From assembly GCA_016872155.1 (NCBI GenBank), contig VHBB01000001.1, positions 217,007 to 281,006 of the forward strand: 64,000 bases of DNA, read 5' to 3'. The position numbers and the translations under genes were made by a program. Shown here one piece after another: positions 1 to 9,938 of the stretch. Origin of the DNA: Sphingomonadales bacterium. Lineage in GTDB: Bacteria; Bacteroidota; Bacteroidia; Chitinophagales; Chitinophagaceae. The first letter of the stretch is position 1. Every line of letters begins with the position of its first letter. The notes under the pieces were generated by a model. It made no database searches. It saw only the letters and a program-made list of their open reading frames with translations, and had not been told where the DNA came from.

Positions 1-131
1 AGCCAAGATCCGGTACCTAAGAAAGCGATCGCAATAAGCAAAAGAAGCAGGGCCCTTATTCGCGAACGAGCCTTAGCAGAAATCTTACCACGGTCTTTCG
101 ATCTTTTTTTATTTCGTGTGGAGCGGGGCAT
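1..131 (-). CDS. N-terminal part of a small membrane-anchored protein, truncated by window edge
   Basis: Reverse strand from ATG at 131 reads MPRSTRNKKRSKDRGKISAKARSRIRALLLLLIAIAFLGTGSW..., a basic N-terminus followed by a hydrophobic segment; runs off the window. Confidence 0.45.
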   Translation of the reverse strand, partial: MPRSTRNKKRSKDRGKISAKARSRIRALLLLLIAIAFLGTGSW

Positions 132-160
132 AGATTCAAAAAGAAAGATCGCGATGGGTC

Positions 161-2536
161 TTAGTCCACAATGCGAAGGCGGGCATAATTGAGCATGATC
201 TTTTTTTCTCCATTCAGCTCAAACCGAACCGTTGCGACCGGGTTATGTGCCGCTCCCTCTACGCTGATCACATGGCCAAAACCGAATTTGGTATGTTCTA
301 TTCGCTGTCCCACCGCAATTTTCGAAGCATCACTGGGTACAAAATTGGGCGAGGGGGTATGCGCTACCACCTTAGGCGCCGCTTTGGCCGGCGCCACATA
401 CGAGGGCGCTTCTCTTTTTTCTGTCGCTTCGCCAGCCTTATTGCTAGAAGATGACCCGCGCGAAAAATAGCCCGCAGATTGATCGGCTGCGCCAGAGCGT
501 CCATACGAGTTGCCTCTCGAAAAAGGTCCACCGCCCGAAGCGCGTGAAAGGCCGGTTGGGGTTCCTCCTGCATACCGCTTATCGAGGTGCGCCTCTGGAA
601 TTTCATTAATAAAGCGACTGGGTTCGTTTTGTACCAGTTGTCCGAAACGATACCGCGTATTGGCATAGCTAACCCACAAGCGTTCTTTGGCGCGGGTAAT
701 GACCACATAAAAAAGTCTTCGCTCCTCTTCGAGCTCTTCGCGTGTATTAATGGCCATGGCATTCGGGAAAAGCATTTCTTCGAGTCCGGCCGCAAAGACA
801 CAAGAGAATTCAAGCCCCTTGGCCGCATGGATCGTCATTAACTTGACCGTATCGGCGTCGGTGTCCTTTTGATCGGCATCGGTAAGCAATGTGATCTGTT
901 GTAAATAAGCGGCGAGACTCTTATCGACCAGCTCGCCGTCTTCGTTGTCGGGACTCTCTGTCCACTCTTTAATAGAGTTGAGCAATTCCTGAATATTCTC
1001 GTAGCGCTGAATGCCCTCCGTACTCTTGTCGTTGAATAACTCCTTGACCAGGCCGGTTTGTTTTCCTACATAAAACGCCACATCGTAGGCATTCGATTTC
1101 TCGAGCATACTGGCAAAACTCTTGATCATCGTTACAAATTCTTCCAGCACGGTAAGGGTACCTGCCCGAAATCCATAGCTGCGCGCCTCTTGCAAGATGG
1201 TCCACGAAGAACAATCTTTTTCGTTGGCAGCCAGCAGTAGTTTGTCGAGCGAGGTCTTGCCAATGCCACGCGCAGGATAATTGATAACGCGCTTTAGCGC
1301 CTCTTCGTCGTGCGGGTTAACGATTAACCGCAAATAGGCCACCAGGTCCTTTACCTCTTTTCGTTGGTAAAAACTAATCCCCCCATAGATGGTATAGGGA
1401 ATTCCCATGCGACGAAGGGCCTCTTCGAACGCCCGGCTCTGTGCATTGGTGCGGTACAAGATGGCAAAATCGCGATGCGCATAATGGTGCCGCAGCTTAA
1501 GCTCCTGAATAGAATCGGCTACGAATTTTCCTTCGTCGTTATCGGTAAGCGTGCGCACCAATTGAATTTTTTCGCCGGGTGCATTTTCGGTAAACAATAC
1601 TTTTTCGATCTGGCTCTTATTGTTACTGATCACCTGGTTGGCTACGGCCAAGATCTGGCTAGTGCTTCGATAATTTTGTTCGAGCTTGACCACTTTTACC
1701 TGATCGTAATCACGCTGAAACTGCAAGATATTTTCGATCGTAGCCCCGCGAAAACTATAGATACTTTGCGCATCATCGCCCACCACGCAAACATTCTCGT
1801 GCATGGCCCCCAGCAGCTTGATGATCTCGTACTGCGCGGGGTTCGTATCTTGATACTCGTCGATCAGTATATACTTGAACTTTTGCTGGTAGCGAGAAAG
1901 GCACTCAGGGATCGTACTCAGCAGTTGATAGAATTTTAAAAGCAGATCATCAAAATCCATTGCCCCATTACGAAAACAACGCTGTACATAACTTGAATAG
2001 ATCTGGGCGATCGCCGGACGGCCCGAACGCATATCCTCTTGCTGCAAGGCATAATCATTTGCATAGTCGGCGGCACTAATCAATGCATTTTTAGCGGCCG
2101 AGATACGATTATAGACCACGTTGGGTTTATACTGCTTATCGTCGAGATCCAGATCATTGATAACCGCTTTGACCACGCTCTTACTGTCGTCGGTATCATA
2201 GATGGTAAAATGCTTGGGATAGCCAAGTTTCTCGGCCTCGAATCGCAAAATTCTTGCAAACACCGAGTGAAAGGTGCCTATATAAAGATTTCGTGCCTCG
2301 CCATCTCCTAAAATGCGCTCCACTCGTTCTTTCATTTCGCGGGCAGCCTTGTTGGTAAACGTCAACGCTAAAATGTTAAAGGCATCTACCCGGTGGGCCG
2401 CCATCAAATGAATAATGCGGGTAGTAAGCACCTTGGTTTTTCCACTACCGGCTCCGGCTACCACCAATAAGGGTCCATTATGATGAAGTACCGCCTCGCG
2501 CTGTCTTTCGTTTAACCCACTGAGATAATCCTGCAT
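161..2536 (-). CDS. pcrA: ATP-dependent DNA helicase UvrD/PcrA family
   Basis: LNERQREAV, GAGSGKT Walker A, LTFTNKAAREMKERV, DEYQDTN, VGDDAQSIYSFRGA, MTIHAAKGLEF motifs. Confidence 0.95.
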   Translation of the reverse strand: MQDYLSGLNERQREAVLHHNGPLLVVAGAGSGKTKVLTTRIIHLMAAHRVDAFNILALTFTNKAAREMKERVERILGDGEARNLYIGTFHSVFARILRFEAEKLGYPKHFTIYDTDDSKSVVKAVINDLDLDDKQYKPNVVYNRISAAKNALISAADYANDYALQQEDMRSGRPAIAQIYSSYVQRCFRNGAMDFDDLLLKFYQLLSTIPECLSRYQQKFKYILIDEYQDTNPAQYEIIKLLGAMHENVCVVGDDAQSIYSFRGATIENILQFQRDYDQVKVVKLEQNYRSTSQILAVANQVISNNKSQIEKVLFTENAPGEKIQLVRTLTDNDEGKFVADSIQELKLRHHYAHRDFAILYRTNAQSRAFEEALRRMGIPYTIYGGISFYQRKEVKDLVAYLRLIVNPHDEEALKRVINYPARGIGKTSLDKLLLAANEKDCSSWTILQEARSYGFRAGTLTVLEEFVTMIKSFASMLEKSNAYDVAFYVGKQTGLVKELFNDKSTEGIQRYENIQELLNSIKEWTESPDNEDGELVDKSLAAYLQQITLLTDADQKDTDADTVKLMTIHAAKGLEFSCVFAAGLEEMLFPNAMAINTREELEEERRLFYVVITRAKERLWVSYANTRYRFGQLVQNEPSRFINEIPEAHLDKRYAGGTPTGLSRASGGGPFSRGNSYGRSGAADQSAGYFSRGSSSSNKAGEATEKREAPSYVAPAKAAPKVVAHTPSPNFVPSDASKIAVGQRIEHTKFGFGHVISVEGAAHNPVATVRFELNGEKKIMLNYARLRIVD

Positions 2537-2563
2537 GCTTGCAAGTTACAGTGAAAAAGCAGC

Positions 2564-4114
2564 TTAGCGATGACGACTCTGCAGATACTTTTCGCGAATT
2601 ACTTTCTCGAGCGACCGGCCCGATAATTTGGCCTCCAGCCACGAGATCACGTCGAGGTAGGCAAAGGCTCTGGTCTGAAAACGATTTTTTTCGAGATGCT
2701 TGATCTGCTCCAGCAGTTCCGCAAAAGCCGGCACCAGCTGTCTGGGCGAAAGCGTTATGGAACGACGTAAAAAGCGGAGCATAGCCTCTTCGACCACGGT
2801 AAAATTTTGCAGCTTTGACATAAAGCGGTAAACCGACTTGGTCAATGATTCCATCAGCACGTCATTTCCCAACTCGTAGTGAGCGATCAAGTGTAACAAG
2901 CGTGCATAGCATTGTAAGTCGTAGCGCAAATGCGAGGAACTTTGGATGATGGGCTGCAACTGATCGATACAACGGCCAAAGTCGCCGCTGCCAAAGTAAA
3001 GCATGGCAAATTTATAATGAAGTACAAGCCCATGGTGGCTATCGATAAAAAGATCGTATCGGCTTAATTCTTTCTTTAGGTCCGGAATTCGTTTTACGCC
3101 CTCTTTGAACGTACCCAACATAAAGTGCTGGTTGATACGCGCCGTACTCAGGTAAATAAAGCATTGTATCCTAAAGTTATCGTTAGTGCGAATGCGGGCA
3201 AGGGAGGCTACCGATTCGAACAAGCGAAGGGTCTTGTCAAAGCCCCGATGATTGCGCAGATCGAAATGCGCATTAAGCAATTGATGGATCCCTTTGATAT
3301 AATGGCCGGTCTCTACACGTACCATGGCCGGTTGCTGGGTAAAAAGATCGACCCATCGCTGGCTGTAGCGATAGTACTGTAAAAAATCTTGTCGAATAAA
3401 AGCGTACCAGGTAATACTTTGATACAGGTAAAGTCGTTCATAGAATCCCTCCAGTTGCCAGGCATCGGTCGGAAGATTCTCCTGAAAAAATTGCTTGACC
3501 CCCAGCTCATCGGCTTCGTTACGAGCATGGCCGTGCTGTACGAACCAGCTAAAAAGTCGAAGCGATAAGTTAGAGAGACGCCCTACCCGGTCGATATGCA
3601 GATTGGCATTGTTGACCTCAGACGCCAGCGTTTCGGCGCGGTCTTGAACATGGGGGGTAATATGAAGACTTTCAATACGTTTTTCGAGTGATAGTAAGGG
3701 CGGAATAATATTGTACTTGTGCTGAGATCGAGCTGTTTCTTTGGCTTTATCGATGTAACGGAGACTTTGCAAAAACAGTCCCTTCTTGTATAGAATATGG
3801 GCAAAATCGAACAGCTCTGTCAGTTGCAGGTCTACACTGTCCGCACTTTTCAGCAACCGAAGACTCGATAAGATCTCTTTGTACAGGTGATTCTTTAAGT
3901 TCGCGAGTCGGGGTTTGGTAAGACCAGGCAGTTTTTTAAGCAGCGCCTTTTCGTCGTACTCGCCGCTGCGTTCGATCGCATCGAATAGCTTAACGATCTT
4001 AAGGTCGGTCTTTCCTGAATTTCGGGTAATGTAGAGCTTGAAATACCTTTTTTCGGCTTTCTCCAGCGACTTGATCAACAAGAACAGAATATCGGCAGCG
4101 CGGTTGGACATCAT
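2564..4114 (-). CDS. Hypothetical conserved helical-repeat protein
   Basis: Long ORF; likely start at internal MMSNRAADILFLLIKSLEKAEKRYFKLY; helical TPR-like composition, no recognised catalytic motif. Confidence 0.6.
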   Translation of the reverse strand: MMSNRAADILFLLIKSLEKAEKRYFKLYITRNSGKTDLKIVKLFDAIERSGEYDEKALLKKLPGLTKPRLANLKNHLYKEILSSLRLLKSADSVDLQLTELFDFAHILYKKGLFLQSLRYIDKAKETARSQHKYNIIPPLLSLEKRIESLHITPHVQDRAETLASEVNNANLHIDRVGRLSNLSLRLFSWFVQHGHARNEADELGVKQFFQENLPTDAWQLEGFYERLYLYQSITWYAFIRQDFLQYYRYSQRWVDLFTQQPAMVRVETGHYIKGIHQLLNAHFDLRNHRGFDKTLRLFESVASLARIRTNDNFRIQCFIYLSTARINQHFMLGTFKEGVKRIPDLKKELSRYDLFIDSHHGLVLHYKFAMLYFGSGDFGRCIDQLQPIIQSSSHLRYDLQCYARLLHLIAHYELGNDVLMESLTKSVYRFMSKLQNFTVVEEAMLRFLRRSITLSPRQLVPAFAELLEQIKHLEKNRFQTRAFAYLDVISWLEAKLSGRSLEKVIREKYLQSRHR

Positions 4115-4296
4115 AAATTTATTATGCTGAAACCCTTGTCTGACAAGCGTTTCAGCGTTTGGGCCTAGTGTTAGCCATGCGATCGATAACAATTTTCTAT
4201 TCGTAGAAACATCGTGCACGCCGCTACATTTGTACCCTACATCGACAATTTCTCTCGCGTTTTTCGCGCAAGATTTTCATATGGCAAGCAATCGTT

Positions 4297-4336
4297 AGAG
4301 CCCTTCCGTTTCTACGGAGGGGCCTTTTGTTTTACG
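4297..4336 (+). terminator. Stem-loop with T-rich tail upstream of the asparaginase-like gene (terminator or attenuator)
   Basis: gcccttccgt-ttct-acggaggggc (one G-T position) followed by cttttgtttt. Confidence 0.45.
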
Positions 4337-4390
4337 AAGGTAAAGATCGTTATTATTGCGTCTGTGCTACCTTCATGTAAATTTTCGAAA

Positions 4391-4879
4391 ATGGCCGTTC
4401 GCATTTTTATTACCGGTGGCACCTTCGATAAGGAGTACAACGAAATTACCGGACAACTTTTTTTTAAGGATACCCATATCAACGATCTGTTAACACTAGG
4501 TCGATGCAAGGTCGATGTAACGGTTCGCACCTTGCTGATGATCGATAGCTTAGAGATGAAAGACCAAGACCGGGCCCTGATCGCTGAGCATTGCAATAGT
4601 TGTGCCGAAGACCAGATCGTCATTACACATGGAACCGATACCATGGCGCAAACCGCTTCGCTCTTGGCCGCACAAGTACCAAACAAAACCATCGTACTAA
4701 CCGGTGCCATGATTCCCATCAAATTCGGCAGCTCAGACGGACTTTTCAATTTAGGAAGTGCCCTGGCCTTTGCACAAACCTTGCCGCCCGGCGTCTATGT
4801 AGCCATGAACGGGCGCTGGTTCGCGGCGAACCGGGTACGCAAGAACAAAGAGACCGGTATGTTCGAAGAGATCGACTAA
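4391..4879 (+). CDS. Single-domain asparaginase-like protein
   Basis: MAVRIFITGGTFDKEYNE, VITHGTDTM, VLTGAMIPIKFGSSDG typical of the N-terminal asparaginase domain; ORF ends after about 163 aa. Confidence 0.85.
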   Translation: MAVRIFITGGTFDKEYNEITGQLFFKDTHINDLLTLGRCKVDVTVRTLLMIDSLEMKDQDRALIAEHCNSCAEDQIVITHGTDTMAQTASLLAAQVPNKTIVLTGAMIPIKFGSSDGLFNLGSALAFAQTLPPGVYVAMNGRWFAANRVRKNKETGMFEEID

Positions 4880-4889
4880 ACAGCGCTGT

Positions 4890-5777
4890 CTACTGCTTCT
4901 CTAGCAACTTAAAGAATTGATCGAGCTGTGGCAATACCACAATACGGGTACGCCTGTTAGCCGAACGTCCTTCTTTTGTACTATTATCTGCAATGGGGCG
5001 ATATTCTCCACGACCCGCTGCCACCATGCGAGCCGGATCGAGTCCGTACTTGGTTTGCAGCAACCGGACCACGGTGGTAGCACGCATAGCGCTCAGGTCC
5101 CAGTTGTCGGCGATTACACCCGATCCTTTAAAAGCAACTCCATCGGTATGTCCTTCGACCATAAACTCCAGGTCGGGTTGATTTTTGAGTACCGTAGCCA
5201 CCTTGCCGAGCACCTCGCTGGCGCGATCCGTTACATCATAGCTGCCGGTCTTAAATAGCAATTTGTCAGAAATATCTACATAGACCACGCCCTTGTCGAC
5301 TTTAATATTAATATCTCCATCCTCCAGATTACCAATGGCACCCTTTAGGTTGATGACCAATGCCATGTTCAATGAATCCTTATACGACATCTGGCGCTGT
5401 ATGTTCTGAATGTAGGCATCCTTAATGCCCAGGTTATCCATTGACTTCTTGATGCTCTCGGCTTGTTGCGTAGAGATTACCGATAAGCTCTCGAGTTGCT
5501 TGAGGGCTTGGTTGTTATTGTCCTTTAAATACGCGATCTGCTCTTGTAGTTCTTTGATGCGAGCCGTCAATAACGCCTTCTCTCTTTCGAGCGTTTCTTT
5601 TTGTCTCAATAAAATTCCCTTCTCTTCTCCGCACGCATTATTCTCGGTCTCGAGAGTTTTGTAACGATCCTGCAGTTTGGCATAGTCTTGCTGAGAGGTC
5701 TTGAACTTTTTGCTGCTTACACAGGCGCTCAGCGAGAGCAGGGCAATGGCCGGTACTACTAAGAAACGAAAGGGCAT
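4890..5777 (-). CDS. OmpA-family lipoprotein with coiled coil
   Basis: Start MPFRFLVVPAIALLSLSAC lipobox-like signal; coiled coil; C-terminal OmpA motif FMVEGHTDG...LSAMRATTVVRLL...GRGEYRPIADNSTKEGRSANRRTRIVV. Confidence 0.88.
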   Translation of the reverse strand: MPFRFLVVPAIALLSLSACVSSKKFKTSQQDYAKLQDRYKTLETENNACGEEKGILLRQKETLEREKALLTARIKELQEQIAYLKDNNNQALKQLESLSVISTQQAESIKKSMDNLGIKDAYIQNIQRQMSYKDSLNMALVINLKGAIGNLEDGDINIKVDKGVVYVDISDKLLFKTGSYDVTDRASEVLGKVATVLKNQPDLEFMVEGHTDGVAFKGSGVIADNWDLSAMRATTVVRLLQTKYGLDPARMVAAGRGEYRPIADNSTKEGRSANRRTRIVVLPQLDQFFKLLEKQ

Positions 5778-5825
5778 AATGGGGTAGATTTTTGCAAAGA
5801 TAAAAAAATCGCAGTTCAGCCTACT

Positions 5826-5837
5826 GAACGATCGTTC
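5826..5837. promoter_or_regulatory. Perfect 12-bp palindrome GAACGATCGTTC, candidate operator in the pckA promoter
   Basis: Palindrome read directly; lies just upstream of the TACCTTTG element. Confidence 0.45.
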
Positions 5838-5854
5838 GTTTAATTTGGATACTA

Positions 5855-5862
5855 TACCTTTG
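5855..5862 (+). promoter_or_regulatory. Bacteroidota-type -7 element TACCTTTG upstream of pckA
   Basis: Matches TAnnTTTG; about 45 nt before the ATG at 5907. Confidence 0.5.
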
Positions 5863-5906
5863 CGCCTTTCACCGGTCGCGTCGGATCCAGTCACTAAAAC
5901 GTTGCT

Positions 5907-7760
5907 ATGTCTACCCAACAAAGTTTTCTTGTAACAGAAACTGCCAAGGCCCGTACCGAGCTCGATACCTGGGTCAAACAAATGGCCGCCCATTGCGATG
6001 CCAGTGCCGTGCACTGGTGCGATGGCAGCCAAGAGGAGTACGATAATCTTTGTGGCCTGCTCGAAAAAAAGGGCACCTTTATTCGACTCAACCCCGAAAA
6101 AAGACCCAACAGTTTTGCATGCTTTAGTGACCCCAGCGACGTAGCCCGGGTCGAAGACCGCACCTATATCTGCAGTCTTCGCAAAGAAGATGCCGGACCC
6201 ACCAACAACTGGATGCATCCGGTAGAAATGAAGAAAAAGCTCAACGACCTACTGCAAGGCAGTATGAAAGGTCGCACCCTATATGTGATCCCCTTTTGTA
6301 TGGGGCCGGTAGGTTCTCCGTACGCTCGGTATGGTGTGCAACTTACCGATTCGGAATACGCAGTGGTCAATATGCGGATCATGACCCGTATGGGATCGGC
6401 CATTTTGCCGTACCTGCAAAAGAAGAGTTATGTAAAATGCTTACACACCGTAGGCGCCCCGTTGCAAGGCAATAAAAAAGACAGCCTCTGGCCCTGTAAT
6501 CCCGACGTAAAATATATTTCGCATTTTCCAGAAGAGCGACTGATCATTTCGTACGGAAGTGGTTACGGCGGAAACGCCCTGATGGGAAAAAAATGTTTTG
6601 CCCTTCGCATTGCCTCGGTAATGGGAAGAGAAGAGGGATGGCTCGCCGAACACATGCTTATACTCGGCGTCACCTCTCCTGACCAACAAAAAAATTATCT
6701 CGCGGCCGCTTTCCCCAGCGCCTGTGGCAAGACCAATTTTGCCATGCTGATTCCTCCCAAAGAATTCGATGACTGGAAAGTAACTACCGTTGGGGACGAT
6801 ATTGCCTGGATCCACAAAGGCAAAAAAGGTGGATTGCATGCCATCAACCCCGAAGCCGGTTATTTCGGTGTTGCACCCGGTACCAACTACCACACGAACC
6901 CCAATGCGATGGAGACCATCAAGGCCAATACCATTTTTACCAATGTGGCCGTTACACCCGATAAGGATGTATGGTGGGAAGGCCTGACCAAAGAAGCGCC
7001 CGAAGGGCTCACCGATTGGACCGGCAAACCCTGGGATCCGTCAACAGGCAAACCCGCTGCGCATCCCAACTCGCGTTTTTGTGCCCCGGCGGTACAGAAT
7101 CCGGCCATCGATCCAGAATGGGACAATCCCGAGGGAGTTCCTGTTTCCGGATTTATCTTCGGTGGAAGAAGAAGCACCAGTGTTCCATTGGTCTACCAAA
7201 GTTTCAACTGGAATTTCGGCGTCTATCTGGCCACGACCATGGGTAGCGAAATGACCGCGGCCGCTTTTGGAGAAGTAGGAAAAGTAAGAAGGGACCCCTT
7301 TGCCATGCTACCCTTTATGGGCTATCATATTGGGGATTATGTCAACCATTGGTTACAGTTCGGTAGAGATCTACCGAATGCACCCCGCATCTTTAGCGTC
7401 AACTGGTTTAGAAAAGACGAGAACGGACAATTCCTTTGGCCCGGCTATGGTCAAAACATGCGCGTACTCAAATGGATCGTAGGCCGCATTCGCGGACAGG
7501 TTTCTGCCGTAGAAAGTCCGCTCGGATGGCGCCCCCGCTACGGCGATATGGATTGGAGAGGAATGGAAAGCTTTACCAAAGAAGATTTCGACAAGGTCAT
7601 GATTATTGATCGCGAGCAGGGCAAAAAAGAATTACTGGGTCACCAAGAATTATTCGAACAGGTCTACGATAAATTACCCAAAGAATTTTTCTTTATACGA
7701 GAGCTCTTGCTCTCGGCCCTTTGGCGCTCGCCCGAAAAATGGGAACAACAACCCGAATAA
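5907..7760 (+). CDS. pckA: Phosphoenolpyruvate carboxykinase (GTP)
   Basis: PEPCK-GTP signature [63 protein letters not shown]. Confidence 0.97.
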   Translation: MSTQQSFLVTETAKARTELDTWVKQMAAHCDASAVHWCDGSQEEYDNLCGLLEKKGTFIRLNPEKRPNSFACFSDPSDVARVEDRTYICSLRKEDAGPTNNWMHPVEMKKKLNDLLQGSMKGRTLYVIPFCMGPVGSPYARYGVQLTDSEYAVVNMRIMTRMGSAILPYLQKKSYVKCLHTVGAPLQGNKKDSLWPCNPDVKYISHFPEERLIISYGSGYGGNALMGKKCFALRIASVMGREEGWLAEHMLILGVTSPDQQKNYLAAAFPSACGKTNFAMLIPPKEFDDWKVTTVGDDIAWIHKGKKGGLHAINPEAGYFGVAPGTNYHTNPNAMETIKANTIFTNVAVTPDKDVWWEGLTKEAPEGLTDWTGKPWDPSTGKPAAHPNSRFCAPAVQNPAIDPEWDNPEGVPVSGFIFGGRRSTSVPLVYQSFNWNFGVYLATTMGSEMTAAAFGEVGKVRRDPFAMLPFMGYHIGDYVNHWLQFGRDLPNAPRIFSVNWFRKDENGQFLWPGYGQNMRVLKWIVGRIRGQVSAVESPLGWRPRYGDMDWRGMESFTKEDFDKVMIIDREQGKKELLGHQELFEQVYDKLPKEFFFIRELLLSALWRSPEKWEQQPE

Positions 7761-7799
7761 GACTGAACTATTTAGTTACTTTGCCCCTAATTTAATCGT

Positions 7800-8528
7800 A
7801 TGGGCAAAGACCAGGTGTTTCGCGACGAGATCGAAAAAGTAAGCGACTTTAAATTTGGCGCCAATGTGGCCAGTGTGTTCGACGATATGGTCAACCGCTC
7901 GGTTCCCTTCTACGGAGAGATTCAGCGCATGATGGCCGAACTGGCCGCCGACCATGCGCGCGAAGGAAGTTTTGTGTACGACCTGGGATGTTCTACCGGC
8001 ACCACCATGATCGGCATGGATACCCTCGTCGAAAAATCCATTCGTTTTATTGGCCTTGATGATTCGCAAGAAATGCTCGACAAGTGCAACGCCAAATTCG
8101 AAGAGATAAAATTTGCAAGACCCTTCGAATTGCGTTGTGTCGATCTAAGCGAGGGCGTCGAGATCCATAATGCGTCGGTAGTCGTACTTTGTCTTACGCT
8201 GCAATTCGTGCGCCCCATTTACCGCGAAAAACTAATTCAGGATATCTGTAAAGGGCTTAATCCGGGCGGCGTATTGATCTTGGTCGAGAAGATCCTGGCC
8301 GAAGAAAGCAACTTTAACCGTGACTTTATTAACTATTACTACAACTACAAAAGACGAAACCAGTACAGCGAACTCGAGATCTCACAAAAAAGAGAAGCCC
8401 TCGAAAATGTACTCGTGCCCTATAAATTAAGCGAGAACGTATCGCTGCTGCGCGACCAGGGATTTGCCTCTTGCGAGGTATTTTTTAAATGGTACAATTT
8501 TGTCGGCCTGGTGGCTGTCAAAAAATAA
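7800..8528 (+). CDS. cmoA: CmoA-like carboxy-SAM synthase / SAM-dependent methyltransferase
   Basis: VASVFDDMVNRSVPFY, YDLGCSTGTT, LCLTLQFV, GLNPGGVLILVEK, NQYSELEISQKREALENVL closely resemble the CmoA family. Confidence 0.9.
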   Translation: MGKDQVFRDEIEKVSDFKFGANVASVFDDMVNRSVPFYGEIQRMMAELAADHAREGSFVYDLGCSTGTTMIGMDTLVEKSIRFIGLDDSQEMLDKCNAKFEEIKFARPFELRCVDLSEGVEIHNASVVVLCLTLQFVRPIYREKLIQDICKGLNPGGVLILVEKILAEESNFNRDFINYYYNYKRRNQYSELEISQKREALENVLVPYKLSENVSLLRDQGFASCEVFFKWYNFVGLVAVKK

Positions 8529-8537
8529 TCTGTGGTT

Positions 8538-9275
8538 ATGATCGCTATCGGAAATTTTTTCTTCAAATACCGCAACTACCTCTTTGTTCTGTTCTATGCG
8601 GCGTTGTTTGTGCCTTCGCTGCCGCTTTTTAGTGCCGCCAGTTGCGGACCTTCTTATTATGGGTGGCCGATCGTGCTGGGTCTGTTCATTACCTGTGCCG
8701 GTCAGGGCATCAGAGGGCTCACTATCGGATTGGCCTATATCGTAAGGGGCGGCAAAGCGGGTAAACCCTATGCAGAGGGATTAGTTACCGAAGGTATCTT
8801 TCGGCACTGCCGCAATCCGCTCTATGTAGGGAATATTTTGATGCTGCTCGGTGTGGGCATTTTGGCGAACTCTGTTTTTTATGTCGCGGTCATGATGCCC
8901 TTGTTCTTGTTTATTTACCAGGCTATTGTGCTGGCCGAAGAAGATTTTCTCAGAAAAAAATTCGGAGCGGGTTTCGATAATTATTGTAGCGATGTAAATC
9001 GCTGGTGGCCCTCGTTACAAGGCTTGGGCAGCACGCTACGGAGTATGGAGTTTAACTGGAAGCGCTGGATCTTAAAAGAACATACCACGCAATTTATCTG
9101 GCTGTTGGGCATCTGTCTACTATTGTTCGCGCCGCTGCCTGTGCTACGCTATCCCGAGCTGCTGGCAGGCTGTGCATTGCCCCCGCATAGAATTTTCGCT
9201 ATCGCGTTGGCCTTGCTCAGTTTGCTGTACGCGCTAATACGGATACTCAAAAAAACAGGTCGCTTTACGGCCTAA
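8538..9275 (+). CDS. Isoprenylcysteine carboxyl methyltransferase-like (ICMT/PEMT) integral membrane protein
   Basis: Hydrophobic helices and GIFRHCRNPLYVGNILMLLGVGI motif, AEEDFLRKKFG. Confidence 0.75.
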   Translation: MIAIGNFFFKYRNYLFVLFYAALFVPSLPLFSAASCGPSYYGWPIVLGLFITCAGQGIRGLTIGLAYIVRGGKAGKPYAEGLVTEGIFRHCRNPLYVGNILMLLGVGILANSVFYVAVMMPLFLFIYQAIVLAEEDFLRKKFGAGFDNYCSDVNRWWPSLQGLGSTLRSMEFNWKRWILKEHTTQFIWLLGICLLLFAPLPVLRYPELLAGCALPPHRIFAIALALLSLLYALIRILKKTGRFTA

Positions 9276-9326
9276 GCGAACCCTTTCGGCCTATTTTGGT
9301 TATTTTTGCATACCAATTTGTGGAAT

Positions 9327-9923
9327 ATGATCAAGACCGGAAATCCTATTATCAGCATTTACACCGAGATGACGCCCAATCCCGAGACCATGAAGTTTGT
9401 GGCTAACAAGCTGCTATATCCCGGCAAAAGCGTTGATTTTCCTGATATTGATAGCGCTAAACCCTCTCCACTGGCTACCGAATTGTTTGGCTTTCCATTT
9501 ATCAAGGCCGTATTTATTGCCAGCAATTTTGTGACCCTTACCAAAACGGCCGAGACCGATTGGAACGATGTTATCCCTTCGGTCAGACAATTTTTAAAAG
9601 ACTACCTCGAAGAGGGAAAGGCGGTGGTGAACGAAGAAGAACTGGCCAGTATAAAATTATCGGGCAGCAACGAAGTAAGTGCGGACGATGACGATGTGGT
9701 CAAGCGCATCAAAGAATTACTCGACAACTATGTTCGCCCCGCCGTTGAGATGGACGGAGGCGCCATTCAATTTAAAAGTTACGAGTCCGGAACCGTCAGT
9801 CTATCTATGCAAGGCAGCTGTAGTGGTTGCCCTTCTTCGATGATCACGCTCAAGGCAGGCATAGAAGGTATGATGAAACGAATGATACCCGAGGTCAAAG
9901 AGGTCGTGGCCGAATCGGAATAA
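9327..9923 (+). CDS. NifU/Nfu family Fe-S scaffold protein
   Basis: N-terminal Nfu domain (TPNPETMKFVANK) and C-terminal VRPAVEMDGGAIQF...GSCSGCPSSMITLKAGIE with CxxC. Confidence 0.92.
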   Translation: MIKTGNPIISIYTEMTPNPETMKFVANKLLYPGKSVDFPDIDSAKPSPLATELFGFPFIKAVFIASNFVTLTKTAETDWNDVIPSVRQFLKDYLEEGKAVVNEEELASIKLSGSNEVSADDDDVVKRIKELLDNYVRPAVEMDGGAIQFKSYESGTVSLSMQGSCSGCPSSMITLKAGIEGMMKRMIPEVKEVVAESE

Positions 9924-9938
9924 TCAATCCCCTCTCCT

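Noticed and set aside
1364-1939. 191-aa plus-strand ORF
   Set aside because: Antisense to the UvrD/PcrA helicase; no recognisable domain or upstream signals.
5778-6218. N-terminal extension of the OmpA-like ORF (called to 6218)
   Set aside because: Overlaps the start of pckA on the opposite strand; a lipoprotein signal begins at the internal Met at 5777.
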